From the NCBI GenBank assembly GCA_028291405.1, contig JAQGID010000205.1:1-46010 (forward strand): a stretch of DNA of 46,010 nt. The letters run 5' to 3'. Under the pieces are notes generated by a model. That model saw only the letters and a list, made by a program, of their open reading frames with translations, searched no databases and had not been told where the DNA came from. A program made the translations under genes and the position numbers. Each line of letters starts with the position of its first letter. Positions within the stretch are counted from its first letter, which is position 1. This stretch comes from Rhodospirillales bacterium (GTDB lineage Bacteria; Pseudomonadota; Alphaproteobacteria; ATCC43930; CGMCC-115725). Shown piece by piece: positions 18,454-26,769 of this stretch.

Positions 18454-18528
18454 ATACCGGCGAAAGCCGGTATCCATGCGGCCGAGAATAGTGACGATGG
18501 TTGGACGGATTCCGACTTTCGTCGGAAT
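18454..18528. repeat. Paired REP-like palindromes in inverted orientation
   Basis: Two perfect 8-bp hairpins with 4-base loops stand head to head. The first is ATACCGGC-GAAA-GCCGGTAT (18454-18473) and the second is ATTCCGAC-TTTC-GTCGGAAT (18509-18528). Read on opposite strands they are the same element with paired base changes that keep each stem intact. Flanks (TCCATG / GGAT...GATGACG) match the dispersed intergenic repeats common in alphaproteobacteria. It lies between erpA and the GNAT gene; it could act as a weak bidirectional terminator but has no T-run. Confidence 0.85.
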
Positions 18529-18569
18529 GACGATTCTCCGGTCAATGACGTGTGTCAGGCCGGCCCCGG

Positions 18570-19139
18570 TCAAGCGGCTCGCGCGGGCGCTGCGTCAATA
18601 GGCGCCGCCGATCCGAAGACCTCTAGCCAGCCGCTGATCAGCCCCAGCCCCTCCATCGCCGCCTCCTCCCAGAGCGACTGCTGGGTCGGACGCGGCACTT
18701 TCAGCCTGGCTTCGGCCTGATCGTCGACGATCTCGAGTCTTCCGTCGAGCTTGCGCACGATGTGCTGCATGCGGCGGTTGTCGAGGAGGCACAGCATCGC
18801 CATGGTCCGCACGCCGCGGTTTTCCGCGATCGTGATCGCGTGGCCGAGCAGTTCCGTGCCGATATGGCGGTCCTGCCAGTCGCCCTCCAAGGTGATGGCG
18901 AGTTCGGCGCCGGAGGCGGCACGGTCGAAGTGCAGCTCGGCGGCGCCGCGCAGGACGCCCGCTTCGAAGAAGCCGATGACGACCGTCCGCATGAAATCGA
19001 TGCCGCGGCAATGCTCGGCGATCGCCGCCTCGCCGACCTCGGCCAGGAAGCGCAGACGCCGATCCTCGGGGGACAGGCGCAGCAGGTGCTCGCTGAGCCG
19101 CCAGGTCTCGAACGGCAGAATCTTACGAAATACGCGCAT
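18570..19139 (-). CDS. GNAT family N-acetyltransferase
   Basis: The 189-residue product has a GNAT fold pattern. FRKILPFETWRLSEHLLRLS opens the domain, a central strand region reads GAAELHFDR, and the acetyl-CoA loop region WQDRHIGTELLGHAITIAEN (about 89-108) is followed by VRTMAMLCLLDN. The substrate is unknown. GGAG sits eight bases before the ATG at 19139. It faces erpA across the palindromic repeats and is divergent from xth. About 40 C-terminal residues beyond the domain have no recognised motif. Confidence 0.85.
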   Translation of the reverse strand: MRVFRKILPFETWRLSEHLLRLSPEDRRLRFLAEVGEAAIAEHCRGIDFMRTVVIGFFEAGVLRGAAELHFDRAASGAELAITLEGDWQDRHIGTELLGHAITIAENRGVRTMAMLCLLDNRRMQHIVRKLDGRLEIVDDQAEARLKVPRPTQQSLWEEAAMEGLGLISGWLEVFGSAAPIDAAPARAA

Positions 19140-19420
19140 TGCATCACTCCAGGAGCACAGCCCGTGCAGTCCTGCGGCGTCTCGGCCCTGAATTGGTGAA
19201 TCGAGCCGCGTTCGACCTCCTCGGTCAGCGACCCTGTCGTATTATATGGCGTGCGATTCTATACACCGCAATGTTTAGCGGCTGCTTAAAGAGGGCCGAG
19301 CGCGCCCGTTTCTCGTCGGAAGAATCATCAGGCCAGGGCGCGCTTGCCGGCACCCCGTCACGCATGCAATTTTCGGCACTTGTTTGATCGATCGGGGCGC
19401 GAGTTGGCGATGATGCTGCT
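19140..19420. other. GNAT-xth divergent spacer
   Basis: This 281-base spacer separates two divergent genes. It has an AT-richer patch near 19238-19275 (ATTATATGG, TCTATACACC) that could hold promoters for either gene. I cannot pair a confident -35 with a -10. Overlapping open frames here show no recognisable product. Confidence 0.5.
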
Positions 19421-20191
19421 ATGACGAAGATCGCGACGTGGAACGTCAATTCGGTCAAGGCGCGCCTCGGCAATCTGCTGTCCTGGATCGAGGAGGCGCA
19501 GCCCGACGTCCTCTGTCTGCAGGAGATCAAATGCCTCGCGGTGGATTTTCCGCTGCTCGAGCTGAAGTCGCTCGGCTACCACACGGTCGCGGTCGGTCAG
19601 CGCAGCTACAACGGCGTCGCGCTGATCAGCAAGGAGCCGGCGCGCGACATCGTCACGGTCCTTCCCGGCGGCGGCGACGAGGAGCAGGCGCGCTATGTCG
19701 AGGCATCGTTCGGCGATCTCCGGGTCGCCTCGATCTACCTGCCCAACGGCAATCCGGTCGACACCGAGAAATACCCCTACAAGCTCGGCTGGATGGACCG
19801 GTTGGCGGAGCATGCCAGGACGCTGCTCGCGAGCGAGGCGCCGGTGGTGCTCGCCGGCGACTACAACGTCTGCCCGAGCGACGACGACGTCTACGATCCG
19901 GTCGGCTGGCAGGGCGATGCTCTATGCCTGCCGCAGACCCGCGCGCGGTTCCGCAAGCTGCTGAACATGGGATACACCGACGCCTTCCGGGTCGATCATC
20001 CGGAGCCGCACCTCTACACGTTCTGGGACTATCAGGCGGGTCGCTGGTTCCGCGACGAGGGGCTGCGGATCGATCATCTCCTGCTCTCGCCGCAGGCGGC
20101 CGATCGTCTCGTCGGCTGCACCATCGACAAGGCGCCGCGCGGCAAGGAGAGAGCCTCGGATCACACGCCGATCTGGTGCGAGCTGCGGTAG
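19421..20191 (+). CDS. xth: Exodeoxyribonuclease III
   Basis: This AP endonuclease and 3' exonuclease acts in base-excision repair. The 256-residue product has the family's active-site residues: Asn8 in WNVNSVKAR, Glu35 in LCLQEIK, Asp147 and Asn149 in AGDYNVCPSDDDVYDP, and the final Asp-His pair (247-248) in SDHTPIW. Length and start match homologs. The ribosome site is weak. It is convergent with the PilZ gene, with two bases between their stops and no visible terminator. Confidence 0.96.
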   Translation: MTKIATWNVNSVKARLGNLLSWIEEAQPDVLCLQEIKCLAVDFPLLELKSLGYHTVAVGQRSYNGVALISKEPARDIVTVLPGGGDEEQARYVEASFGDLRVASIYLPNGNPVDTEKYPYKLGWMDRLAEHARTLLASEAPVVLAGDYNVCPSDDDVYDPVGWQGDALCLPQTRARFRKLLNMGYTDAFRVDHPEPHLYTFWDYQAGRWFRDEGLRIDHLLLSPQAADRLVGCTIDKAPRGKERASDHTPIWCELR

Positions 20192-20193
20192 AC

Positions 20194-20538
20194 CTATTGC
20201 CGGAACATGCGGCGGGCGATGACGCGGTCGAGGATCGTCAGGCCGCGCTCGCCGAGATCGTCGAAATGGATCGCGAGATTGCCGCGATCGGGCACGTTGG
20301 CGCGGATCACCGTGCCGGTGAAATCGATCGTTTCCGGTCGATCGACGAGGCAGAACGTCCCGGTGATCGTCTGGCCCGGCGTCGCCGGCCGGTTGAAGCC
20401 GCTGAGCAGGAGACCGCCGAGCGACCAGTTGAGGGTACTGTACTCGACCCCGTCGATCGCGACGACGAGCGGCGGCACCGGGTAACGGCGGTCATGCCGT
20501 CCCTCGTTCCGGTCGAAATTGGTCCGCACAAAACGCAT
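20194..20538 (-). CDS. PilZ domain protein
   Basis: The 114-residue product has the c-di-GMP binding signature split as RHDRR (14-18, the RxxxR motif) and NWSLGGL (about 40-46, the D/NxSxxG motif), with beta-strand rich sequence between and after. It is likely a stand-alone c-di-GMP receptor; its output is unknown. The frame extends to a TTG at 20583, but I prefer the ATG at 20538, which begins MRFVRTNFDRNEGRHDRRYP just before the motif. Neither start has a strong ribosome site. Confidence 0.85.
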   Translation of the reverse strand: MRFVRTNFDRNEGRHDRRYPVPPLVVAIDGVEYSTLNWSLGGLLLSGFNRPATPGQTITGTFCLVDRPETIDFTGTVIRANVPDRGNLAIHFDDLGERGLTILDRVIARRMFRQ

Positions 20539-20599
20539 GGAGCCGATCGCCTGTATTACACTGGCCGCATTGTAAAAGAACAAGTGTTAACATTTTGTT

Positions 20600-21688
20600 T
20601 CACGATGCCGGCGGGTAAATGTGGCGATTGCCACGGAAATCCTCGACGAGCGTCCGTCCGTCGTCGGATCGCGTCAGATAATTCGGGCCGACCGGCACCT
20701 TGCCGTGACCGCCCGGCAGGTCGAGGACGTAGCTCGGCTGGCACAGCCCCGAAGCATCGCCTCGCATCGCCCGCAGGATCGCCTGGCCCTCGGCGATCCC
20801 GGTGCGAAAGCGCGACGTGCCCGGCGCGAGATCGCCGTGGTGAAGGTAATAGGGCTTCACCCGTCGGGCGACGAGGCCGCGCATCAGCTCGGTCAGCACC
20901 CCCGGATCGTCGTTGACGCCGCGCAGCAGCACGGTCTGGCTGAGTAACGGGAGGCCGGCCCGCGTCATCCGCCGGCACGCGTCGCCGACTGCCGCCGTCA
21001 GCTCGTGTGGGTGGTTGGCGTGGAGCACGACAAAGACCGCCTTCTCGGCGGCAAGCGCGGCGATCAGCCGTGCGGTGACGCGCCCGGGCTCGACGATCGG
21101 CAGGCGTGTATGGATGCGGATCACCCCGAGATGCGGGATCGCGTCGAGCGCGGCGATCAGCGCGGCGAGGCGCCGCGGCGCCAGCATCAGCGGATCGCCG
21201 CCGCTAAGGATGACCTCCCAGATCGCCGGCCGCGCGCGGATATAGTCGAGCGCCGCTGCCAGTTCGACCGGCGTCAGCGCGGCGCCGCCCGGTCCCACCA
21301 TCTCGCGGCGGAAGCAGAAGCGGCAGTAGACCGGGCAGACATGCACCGGCTTCAGCAGGACGCGATCGGGATAGCGATGGACGATGCCCTTGATCGGCGC
21401 ATGCGCCTCGTCGCCGATCGGATCGGCGCGTTCCGCCGCCGTCGTCGTCAGCTCTGCGGCGCTGGGGATGAATTGCGCGGCGATGGGATCGGCAGGATCG
21501 GCCGGATCGATCAGCGCCGCAACGTCAGGCGTGACGGCGATGGCGTAGCGCGCGGCGACCCGCTCGATCTCGATGAGCCGGTCGCGATCGACAAGACCGG
21601 CGTCGACCAGGTCCGACGCGCGGCGGAGGGTTCGTCCCGCCGGCGATTGCTCGTCGCGATTTTCGATCGGCGTCAGAGTGTCAGTCAT
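20600..21688 (-). CDS. Lysine 2,3-aminomutase family radical SAM protein (EpmB/KamA-like)
   Basis: The 362-residue product has the radical SAM cluster motif CPVYCRFC (Cys118, 122, 125) and SGGDPLML, the glycine-rich SAM-contact region. DLPGGHGKVPVGPNYL is near the C-terminus, where the Lys is the expected pyridoxal-phosphate anchor. These fit lysine 2,3-aminomutases. At 362 residues it is nearer EpmB (about 342) than clostridial KamA (about 416). EpmB makes beta-lysine for modification of elongation factor P. No efp or epmA lies in this window, so the substrate is inferred only. The stop is in the spacer before the PilZ gene. Confidence 0.88.
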   Translation of the reverse strand: MTDTLTPIENRDEQSPAGRTLRRASDLVDAGLVDRDRLIEIERVAARYAIAVTPDVAALIDPADPADPIAAQFIPSAAELTTTAAERADPIGDEAHAPIKGIVHRYPDRVLLKPVHVCPVYCRFCFRREMVGPGGAALTPVELAAALDYIRARPAIWEVILSGGDPLMLAPRRLAALIAALDAIPHLGVIRIHTRLPIVEPGRVTARLIAALAAEKAVFVVLHANHPHELTAAVGDACRRMTRAGLPLLSQTVLLRGVNDDPGVLTELMRGLVARRVKPYYLHHGDLAPGTSRFRTGIAEGQAILRAMRGDASGLCQPSYVLDLPGGHGKVPVGPNYLTRSDDGRTLVEDFRGNRHIYPPAS

Positions 21689-21716
21689 CTGTTGCCAACA
21701 CCTTGCCCGTCAGCCG

Positions 21717-21784
21717 TCGAAAGCCGGGATCCATCCATCCACGGGCTCGGCAGCCGACACATGGATCCCGGCTTTCGCCGGGAT
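21717..21784. repeat. Second REP-like palindrome pair, one arm degraded
   Basis: The right element is a perfect hairpin, ATCCCGGC-TTTC-GCCGGGAT (21765-21784). The left element, in opposite orientation, keeps GAAAGCCGGGATCCAT (21719-21734) but has lost its matching 5' arm. The layout equals that of the pair at 18454-18528, and the flanking ATGGAT/GATGACGG is shared. It lies between the aminomutase and ilvD genes. Confidence 0.8.
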
Positions 21785-21827
21785 GACGGCTATTAAATGG
21801 AAAAAGCCGCGATCCTCGGCAGGCGCC

Positions 21828-23564
21828 TCACAGATCGGCGTAGACATGCGTCTCCTTGCTGGCGCCGGGATGCGTCACGGCGCCGTGCTCGGCGTCGCCG
21901 ACGGTCTGGGCATAGCGCCAGATCGCGCCCGACTGGTACTCGTGGGCGCGCGGCTTCCACGCCTTGCGGCGCGCTTCCAGCTCCGCGTCGCTCAGCGCGA
22001 CCTCGATCGTCCCCTTTTCGGCATCGAGGGTTATGATGTCGCCGTCGCGGACCAGCGCGATCGGGCCGCCGACCGCCGCCTCGGGTCCGACGTGGCCGAC
22101 GCAGAAGCCGCGCGTCGCTCCCGAGAATCTCCCGTCGGTGATCAGCGCGACCTTGCCGCCGGTGCCTTGGCCGTAGAGCGCCGCCGTCGTCGCCAGCATC
22201 TCGCGCATGCCGGGGCCGCCGCGCGGCCCCTCATAGCGGATGACGAAGACCTCGCCTTCCTTGTACGCGCGCTTGTCGACGCAAGCGAAGGCCTGCTCCT
22301 CGGTGTCGAAGCAGCGGGCCGGACCGGAGAAGCGCAGCTCGGTCATGCCGGCGATCTTCACGATGGCGCCCTGCGGCGCGAGATTGCCGCGCAGCCCGAC
22401 GACGCCGCCGGTCGCCGACAGCGGCGCCGCGGTCGTGCGGATGACGTCCTGGTTCTTGGGGATGACGACGTCCTTGAGGTTCTCGGCCATCGTCTTGCCG
22501 GTGACGGTCATGCAATCGCCATGCAGGAATCCGCCGTCGAGCAGCGCCTTCATTAGGATCGGCACGCCGCCGACTTCATACATGTCCTTGGCATTGTAAC
22601 GGCCGGCCGGCTTGAGGTCGGCGATATAGGGCGTCGAGCGGAAGATCTCGGCCACGGCATGCAGGTCGAAGTCGATGCCGACCTCGTGCGCCATCGCCGG
22701 CAGATGCAGCGCCGCGTTGGTCGAGCCGCCCGAGCATGCGACGATGCGGGCGGCATTCTCCAGCGCCTTGCGGGTGACGATGTCGCGCGGCCGGAGGTTG
22801 CGGCGGATCAGCTCCATCACCGCGATGCCCGAGGCCTCGGCATAGCCGTCGCGCGAATCATAGGGCGCCGGCGCCCCGGCCGAACCAGGCAACGCGAGGC
22901 CGATCGCCTCGGAGACGCAAGCCATCGTATTTGCGGTGAACTGGCCGCCGCACGATCCGGCCGACGGGCAGGCGACGCATTCGAGCTCGTGGAGGTCCTC
23001 GTCGCTCATCTTGCCGGCGCTGTGCGAGCCGACCGCCTCGAAGACGTCCTGGACGGTGACGTCCTTGCCCTTGAAGCGGCCCGGCAGGATCGAGCCGCCG
23101 TACATGAAGACGCTGGGGACGTTGAGGCGCAGCATCGCCATCATGACACCGGGCAGCGACTTGTCGCAGCCGGCGAGGCCGACGATCCCGTCGTAGCAAT
23201 GGCCGCGCACCGTGAGCTCGATCGAATCGGCGATGACCTCGCGCGAGACGAGCGAGGATTTCATGCCGGCATGGCCCATCGCGATGCCGTCGGTGACGGT
23301 GATGGTGGTGAACTCGCGCGGCGTGCCATGCGCCGAGGCGACGCCCTTCTTGGCGGCCTGCGCCTGGCGCGCCAACGAGATGTTGCACGGAGCCGCCTCG
23401 TTCCACGTCGTCACGACGCCGATGAAAGGCTGGGCGATCTGCTCCTCGGTCAGCCCCATCGCGTAATAGTACGAGCGATGCGGCGCATGCTCCGGACCGA
23501 CCGTGACATGGCGGCTCGGCAGCCGCGACTTGTCGAACGGCACTCTCTTGACGTCATCCGGCAT
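21828..23564 (-). CDS. ilvD: Dihydroxy-acid dehydratase
   Basis: IlvD dehydrates 2,3-dihydroxy acids to 2-keto acids in valine, isoleucine and leucine synthesis. The 578-residue product has the three cluster-binding cysteines: Cys60 in APCNISL, Cys133 in [10 protein letters not shown], and Cys205 in [15 protein letters not shown]. The C-terminal [19 protein letters not shown] region is also present. The presence of all three suggests the [2Fe-2S] type. AGGGAGAG precedes the ATG at 23564. A 6-bp stem with a 4-base loop (23586-23601) lies in its 5' leader; its role is unknown. Confidence 0.97.
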   Translation of the reverse strand: MPDDVKRVPFDKSRLPSRHVTVGPEHAPHRSYYYAMGLTEEQIAQPFIGVVTTWNEAAPCNISLARQAQAAKKGVASAHGTPREFTTITVTDGIAMGHAGMKSSLVSREVIADSIELTVRGHCYDGIVGLAGCDKSLPGVMMAMLRLNVPSVFMYGGSILPGRFKGKDVTVQDVFEAVGSHSAGKMSDEDLHELECVACPSAGSCGGQFTANTMACVSEAIGLALPGSAGAPAPYDSRDGYAEASGIAVMELIRRNLRPRDIVTRKALENAARIVACSGGSTNAALHLPAMAHEVGIDFDLHAVAEIFRSTPYIADLKPAGRYNAKDMYEVGGVPILMKALLDGGFLHGDCMTVTGKTMAENLKDVVIPKNQDVIRTTAAPLSATGGVVGLRGNLAPQGAIVKIAGMTELRFSGPARCFDTEEQAFACVDKRAYKEGEVFVIRYEGPRGGPGMREMLATTAALYGQGTGGKVALITDGRFSGATRGFCVGHVGPEAAVGGPIALVRDGDIITLDAEKGTIEVALSDAELEARRKAWKPRAHEYQSGAIWRYAQTVGDAEHGAVTHPGASKETHVYADL

Positions 23565-23692
23565 GATCTCTCTCCCTCGGAACCGGCCGCAAATCTGCGG
23601 CGGACCATAGCGAGGCCGCCGCTGGTTTGCCTAGTGCCGACTTTCCGTGAGAGACGAAGGTCGCGCCGCCGCTCGCGCGACGGGATCGGGCG

Positions 23693-23875
23693 TCAGAGAC
23701 CCGGCAGCGGGACTATGCAGTCCGGCGGCACCATATAGGGACAGGCGAGCACCTGCGAGACCGTCTCCCATTGGAGATAGGGCAGCTTCACGGTCCCGCT
23801 CATGCCATGCGCCGCGATCATCAGAGCCATCGCCAGGAAGACGAGGTTGGCAAGCTTCAACTGTTGGCTGTCCAT
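23693..23875 (-). CDS. Small hypothetical membrane protein
   Basis: A 60-residue frame with one hydrophobic helix (about 8-23, LANLVFLAMALMIAAHG), followed by a short polar tail with two cysteines (ACPYMVPPDC). A GAGAAG element sits about ten bases upstream of the ATG. I recognise no family. It may be a real small membrane protein or chance; its position between ilvD and a sensor kinase gives no functional hint. Confidence 0.5.
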   Translation of the reverse strand: MDSQQLKLANLVFLAMALMIAAHGMSGTVKLPYLQWETVSQVLACPYMVPPDCIVPLPGL

Positions 23876-23950
23876 GGCTGCGGCGCTTCTCGAATGGAGT
23901 GTAGGAACGAGAGCGACCGTAAAGGGAGATCGTGAACATATCTGTGATCT

Positions 23951-25192
23951 TTAGCAGGATTCCGATGAATTCCCGGCGCGCGGAAAGAACAATTCGACGG
24001 TCGTGCCGGCTCCGACCTCGCTCTGGAGGCGGATCGTGCCGCCCGATTGCTTGGCGAGGCTGAAGGCCATTGCGAGGCCGAGCCCGGTGCGCTTGCCGAC
24101 TTCCTTGGTCGTGAAAAACGGCTCGAAGGCGCGGTCGAGCACGTCTTGCGACATGCCGGTGCCGGTGTCGGACAAAGCGATTCCGACGCAGTCCCGATCC
24201 GCGACATCGGGCGGCAGGGCTGCGTCGCCGCCGGCGAAATTGGCGGCGACGATCGACAGGACGCCGCCATGCGGCATCGCGTCGCGGGCGTTGATCGCCA
24301 GGTTGAGCAACATGCTCTCGAGCTGGCCGGCATCGACGAAGATCGGCCACACGCCGGACGTCTGCCGAATCTCGACCGCGATCTCGTGCCCGACCACTTG
24401 CCGCAGGAGACCGTTCATCCCGGCGATCAACGCCTCGAGGTCGACCCGCGCCGGCGTGATTGCCTGCTTGCGCGCAAAGGCGAGGAGTTGCTGGGTCAGC
24501 TTGGTGCTGCGTTCAGTCGCAGCCAGGGCGGTGCTGACGCAGCGCTTGCCCCGCTCGTCGACGACGATCGGCTGCAGCAGCTCGAGCGAGCCCGAAATCG
24601 CGGTCAGGAAGTTGTTGAAATCATGCGCGATGCTGCCGGTGAGGTGGCCGATCGCGTCCATCTTCTGCGCCTGCCGGAGCGACGCCTCGGCCTCCTCCCG
24701 TTGCGCGATTGCAGCGGCGACCCGTTGCTCCAGCGTGCGATTCAGCTCCTCGAGCTCGGCTTGCGCCCGGCGGAGCGCGGTGACGTCGGTATTGACCGCG
24801 ACGGCGCCGACGATCTTGCCGTCGATCTCGACGGGCGAGGCGGCGCACCGGACGATGATCTGCTGGCCGGTCGAGACATTAGTCAGCATGAACTCGCGCG
24901 TGCACGGCAGGCCGCCGAGCGCGATGACGAAAGGCTGTTCCTCGTGGCTCAGCATCTCGCCCGTCGCCGGATCGCGCATGTCGATCTCGCGCGCCAAGGC
25001 CTCGACCGGCCGGTTAAGCTCCGCGACCGTCGCGAAGCCGAGTTGCGCAAGCGCCGCCCGGTTGCAACGGCTGATGCCGTTACGATCGCCGATGAAAACC
25101 CCATCCGAGATGCTCTCGATCACGGCGAGCAACTCGGCGGTTTGATGGTCCAGAGATCCTGTCGACGAGTTTGCGTCCATCGCGAGGTTCAT
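23951..25192 (-). CDS. PAS domain sensor histidine kinase, orphan
   Basis: The product (413 residues) lacks membrane segments and signal peptide, so it is probably a cytoplasmic sensor. A PAS domain (about 20-140, ESISDGVFIGDRNGISRCNR) leads into a coiled coil (about 140-178). The phosphoacceptor region GSIAHDFNNFLTAISGSLEL (His190) follows, then an ATPase domain with LNLAINARDAMP (N box), DTGTGM and FFTTKEVGKRTGLGLAM. The HDFNN form is typical of kinases that often carry a C-terminal receiver, which is absent here. No response regulator gene is adjacent. The frame includes a TTG at 25195; I take the ATG at 25192, and an ATG at 25180 is possible. Confidence 0.92.
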   Translation of the reverse strand: MNLAMDANSSTGSLDHQTAELLAVIESISDGVFIGDRNGISRCNRAALAQLGFATVAELNRPVEALAREIDMRDPATGEMLSHEEQPFVIALGGLPCTREFMLTNVSTGQQIIVRCAASPVEIDGKIVGAVAVNTDVTALRRAQAELEELNRTLEQRVAAAIAQREEAEASLRQAQKMDAIGHLTGSIAHDFNNFLTAISGSLELLQPIVVDERGKRCVSTALAATERSTKLTQQLLAFARKQAITPARVDLEALIAGMNGLLRQVVGHEIAVEIRQTSGVWPIFVDAGQLESMLLNLAINARDAMPHGGVLSIVAANFAGGDAALPPDVADRDCVGIALSDTGTGMSQDVLDRAFEPFFTTKEVGKRTGLGLAMAFSLAKQSGGTIRLQSEVGAGTTVELFFPRAGNSSESC

Positions 25193-25213
25193 CAAGCCCG
25201 GCTGGTGGTCGAC

Positions 25214-25250
25214 CGCTCGTCACAGCTCACCGGAACGAACCCGACGAGCG
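25214..25250. repeat. Inverted repeat upstream of the PAS kinase gene
   Basis: Arms CGCTCGTC (25214-25221) and GACGAGCG (25243-25250) are perfect complements, 21 bases apart, and lie 22 bases before the PAS kinase start. It could be an operator or an mRNA hairpin near the ribosome site. No T-run follows, so it is not a terminator. Confidence 0.5.
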
Positions 25251-25303
25251 ACGAAAGCCGGGCGGTCACCGGGGCCAGCTACCGAGGATCGCGGAGACCG
25301 GCC

Positions 25304-25579
25304 TCAATGATCGCGCGTTTCGCGATTGCCGCTGAACTCGCGCTGGTTGAGGTCGCTGGTCACCTTCGCCTCTTGGCGGTCCATCGCTCCGCGATCCCTC
25401 GCATGGATCATCCCATTCCCATGGTGATTGGCGTTGCGGTGGTGGGAGCTCGAGATCTTGCCGTGTTTCTGCATATCGCCGCCATCGTGCCGCATGCCGT
25501 CCTCGGCCCGCGCTGCCGTGCTCAGCACGAGCGGCGCCGCGATCGTCAGGCTGAGGGCTATCGTGAACGCCTTGATCAT
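25304..25579 (-). CDS. Small His-rich secreted protein of unknown function
   Basis: The 91-residue product starts with a clear signal peptide (MIKAFTIALSLTIAAPLVLS), with likely cleavage after AARA. The mature part is short and rich in His, Asp, Met and Arg (SSSHHRNANHHGNGMIHARD). I recognise no family. The composition suggests metal or anion binding in the periplasm, but this is inference. AGGAGAAT precedes the ATG by seven bases, a strong ribosome site, which supports a real gene. A candidate EcfG-type promoter lies about 50 bases upstream, hinting at general stress control. Confidence 0.75.
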   Translation of the reverse strand: MIKAFTIALSLTIAAPLVLSTAARAEDGMRHDGGDMQKHGKISSSHHRNANHHGNGMIHARDRGAMDRQEAKVTSDLNQREFSGNRETRDH

Positions 25580-25631
25580 CTCGGTATTCTCCTGAAAACC
25601 TGCCGCATCGATTGCGCCGGTCAGCCGTCAT

Positions 25632-25657
25632 AACACCGTGAGATGAAGACTCGTTCC
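25632..25657 (-). promoter_or_regulatory. Candidate EcfG (general stress) promoter
   Basis: On the minus strand GGAAC (25653-25657) is followed after 17 bases by TGTT (25632-25635). The alphaproteobacterial EcfG consensus is GGAAC, 16-17 bases, CGTT, so this differs at one position. It points at the His-rich secreted protein gene and would give a leader of about 45 bases. One mismatch and a short motif make chance possible. Confidence 0.45.
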
Positions 25658-25670
25658 TGATTGGGGCCCT

Positions 25671-25982
25671 TCAGCCATCGTCGTGAAGGACCGCCTGCGC
25701 CGCCGCGACCAACTGGTCCAGTTCGCGGGCTTCGGCGGCGCTGACGACGAGCCGGGTTGCCTCGCGTCGCAGCGTCTCGGCAAGCGATCGTCTCAGGAGC
25801 AACGGACTGGCGCCGGTCGCGATGAGCGCCAGCTTCACGATCTCGATCCAGACCAGCGCGGTGGCCTCGTCCCCTTCCCTTAGGCTCGCGACGGCGTGTT
25901 CGGCGGCGGCCCCAGGCGCGTCGGCGCCAAGCCTCTCAATCAGCAGCCGCGCGACGGTCCGGAACTTGGCGTCATTGTCCAT
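25671..25982 (-). CDS. Small hypothetical protein, helical
   Basis: A 103-residue, mostly helical cytoplasmic protein with no signal or membrane segment. Its first 55 residues (FRTVARLLIERLGADAPGAA, then HAVASLREGDEATALVW) share a spaced pattern with the product at 26503-26706: a start helix, G-x-DA, an alanine-rich helix, D, then W. I have no named family for it. The two may be paralogs. The start is an ATG at 25982, with no strong ribosome site. Confidence 0.65.
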   Translation of the reverse strand: MDNDAKFRTVARLLIERLGADAPGAAAEHAVASLREGDEATALVWIEIVKLALIATGASPLLLRRSLAETLRREATRLVVSAAEARELDQLVAAAQAVLHDDG

Positions 25983-26061
25983 ACCGATCGAACGACGCCG
26001 CGGCGGCCGCGTTGCGTCGCCATTACGAGAGATTCGACGGCCACAGGCAGGTCACGCCGAA

Positions 26062-26400
26062 TCAGGACGCCGCGGCATGGCGCGGCACGACGAGCCCGAT
26101 CTCCCAGCGGACGGCCTCGACCTCCCCGAGATCCTCGAGGAACCGCGCGCCGCCGGCATCGGTGAAGATGGCGCAGCGATAGCGGTAGGTCACACCCTCG
26201 AGCGTCAGGACGCCCTGATAGAGCTCGCTGATGCCGCCGTCCTCATAGGTGAAGGCGCCGACGGGATCGCAGGCGGTGCGCACCGAGCCGGCCAGCACAG
26301 GATTTGCGAGGCCCGCGCTCGCGTCGAGCAGAACGCGCTCGAGACCGACGCCGAAGCGGTTGATCAGATACGAGTCGATCGGCTCCGAGGCATCGCGCAT
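26062..26400 (-). CDS. Hypothetical protein
   Basis: A 112-residue soluble protein lying between the two possible paralogs. It looks alpha/beta, with alternating strands in the C-terminal half (GVTYRYRCAIFTDAGGARFL, then VRWEIGLVVPR). I recognise no domain, signal peptide or membrane segment. Its codon use, with GC-rich third positions, resembles neighbouring genes, which supports a real gene. It shares orientation with its neighbours but gaps of about 80-100 bases argue against tight coupling. Confidence 0.6.
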   Translation of the reverse strand: MRDASEPIDSYLINRFGVGLERVLLDASAGLANPVLAGSVRTACDPVGAFTYEDGGISELYQGVLTLEGVTYRYRCAIFTDAGGARFLEDLGEVEAVRWEIGLVVPRHAAAS

Positions 26401-26502
26401 GTCATCGCCCTGTCGCTACAGCTGATCTGTCGCAGAAGATAGGGACGATAGCGCGATAAAATGAACAAAACAAGAACAATCGTGGGACCCGAATGCCCGC
26501 CT

Positions 26503-26706
26503 TTAGTTCAGCCATTCTCCGCGATTCGGCGCCAGCTTCAGAAAATCCGTCGCGGCCTCGCTCACTGCCTCCCAAAGCTGGAAATCGGGCTGGCGATCTT
26601 CCTGCATCGCGGCAAGCGCCCGCTCGCGAGCGACCGCCACCGCGTCGCCGCCATATTGGCTGACGAGTGTGACGACGAGACTCCACATTTGTCTTTGCCG
26701 CAACAT
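26503..26706 (-). CDS. Small hypothetical protein, possible paralog of the 25671-25982 product
   Basis: A 67-residue helical protein (RQMWSLVVTLVSQYGGDAVA, then QLWEAVSEAATDFLKL). It resembles short alphaproteobacterial unknowns with a W start helix, a GGDA turn and a later LW. The same spacing occurs in the protein encoded at 25671-25982. The function is unknown. No convincing ribosome site precedes the ATG at 26706, so start and expression are uncertain. Confidence 0.6.
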   Translation of the reverse strand: MLRQRQMWSLVVTLVSQYGGDAVAVARERALAAMQEDRQPDFQLWEAVSEAATDFLKLAPNRGEWLN

Positions 26707-26769
26707 GCGGGAGGAACAGTGGAACGCGAGATTAGTTCATGAAATGCGCGAAATTAGCGTGGCGCGTCG

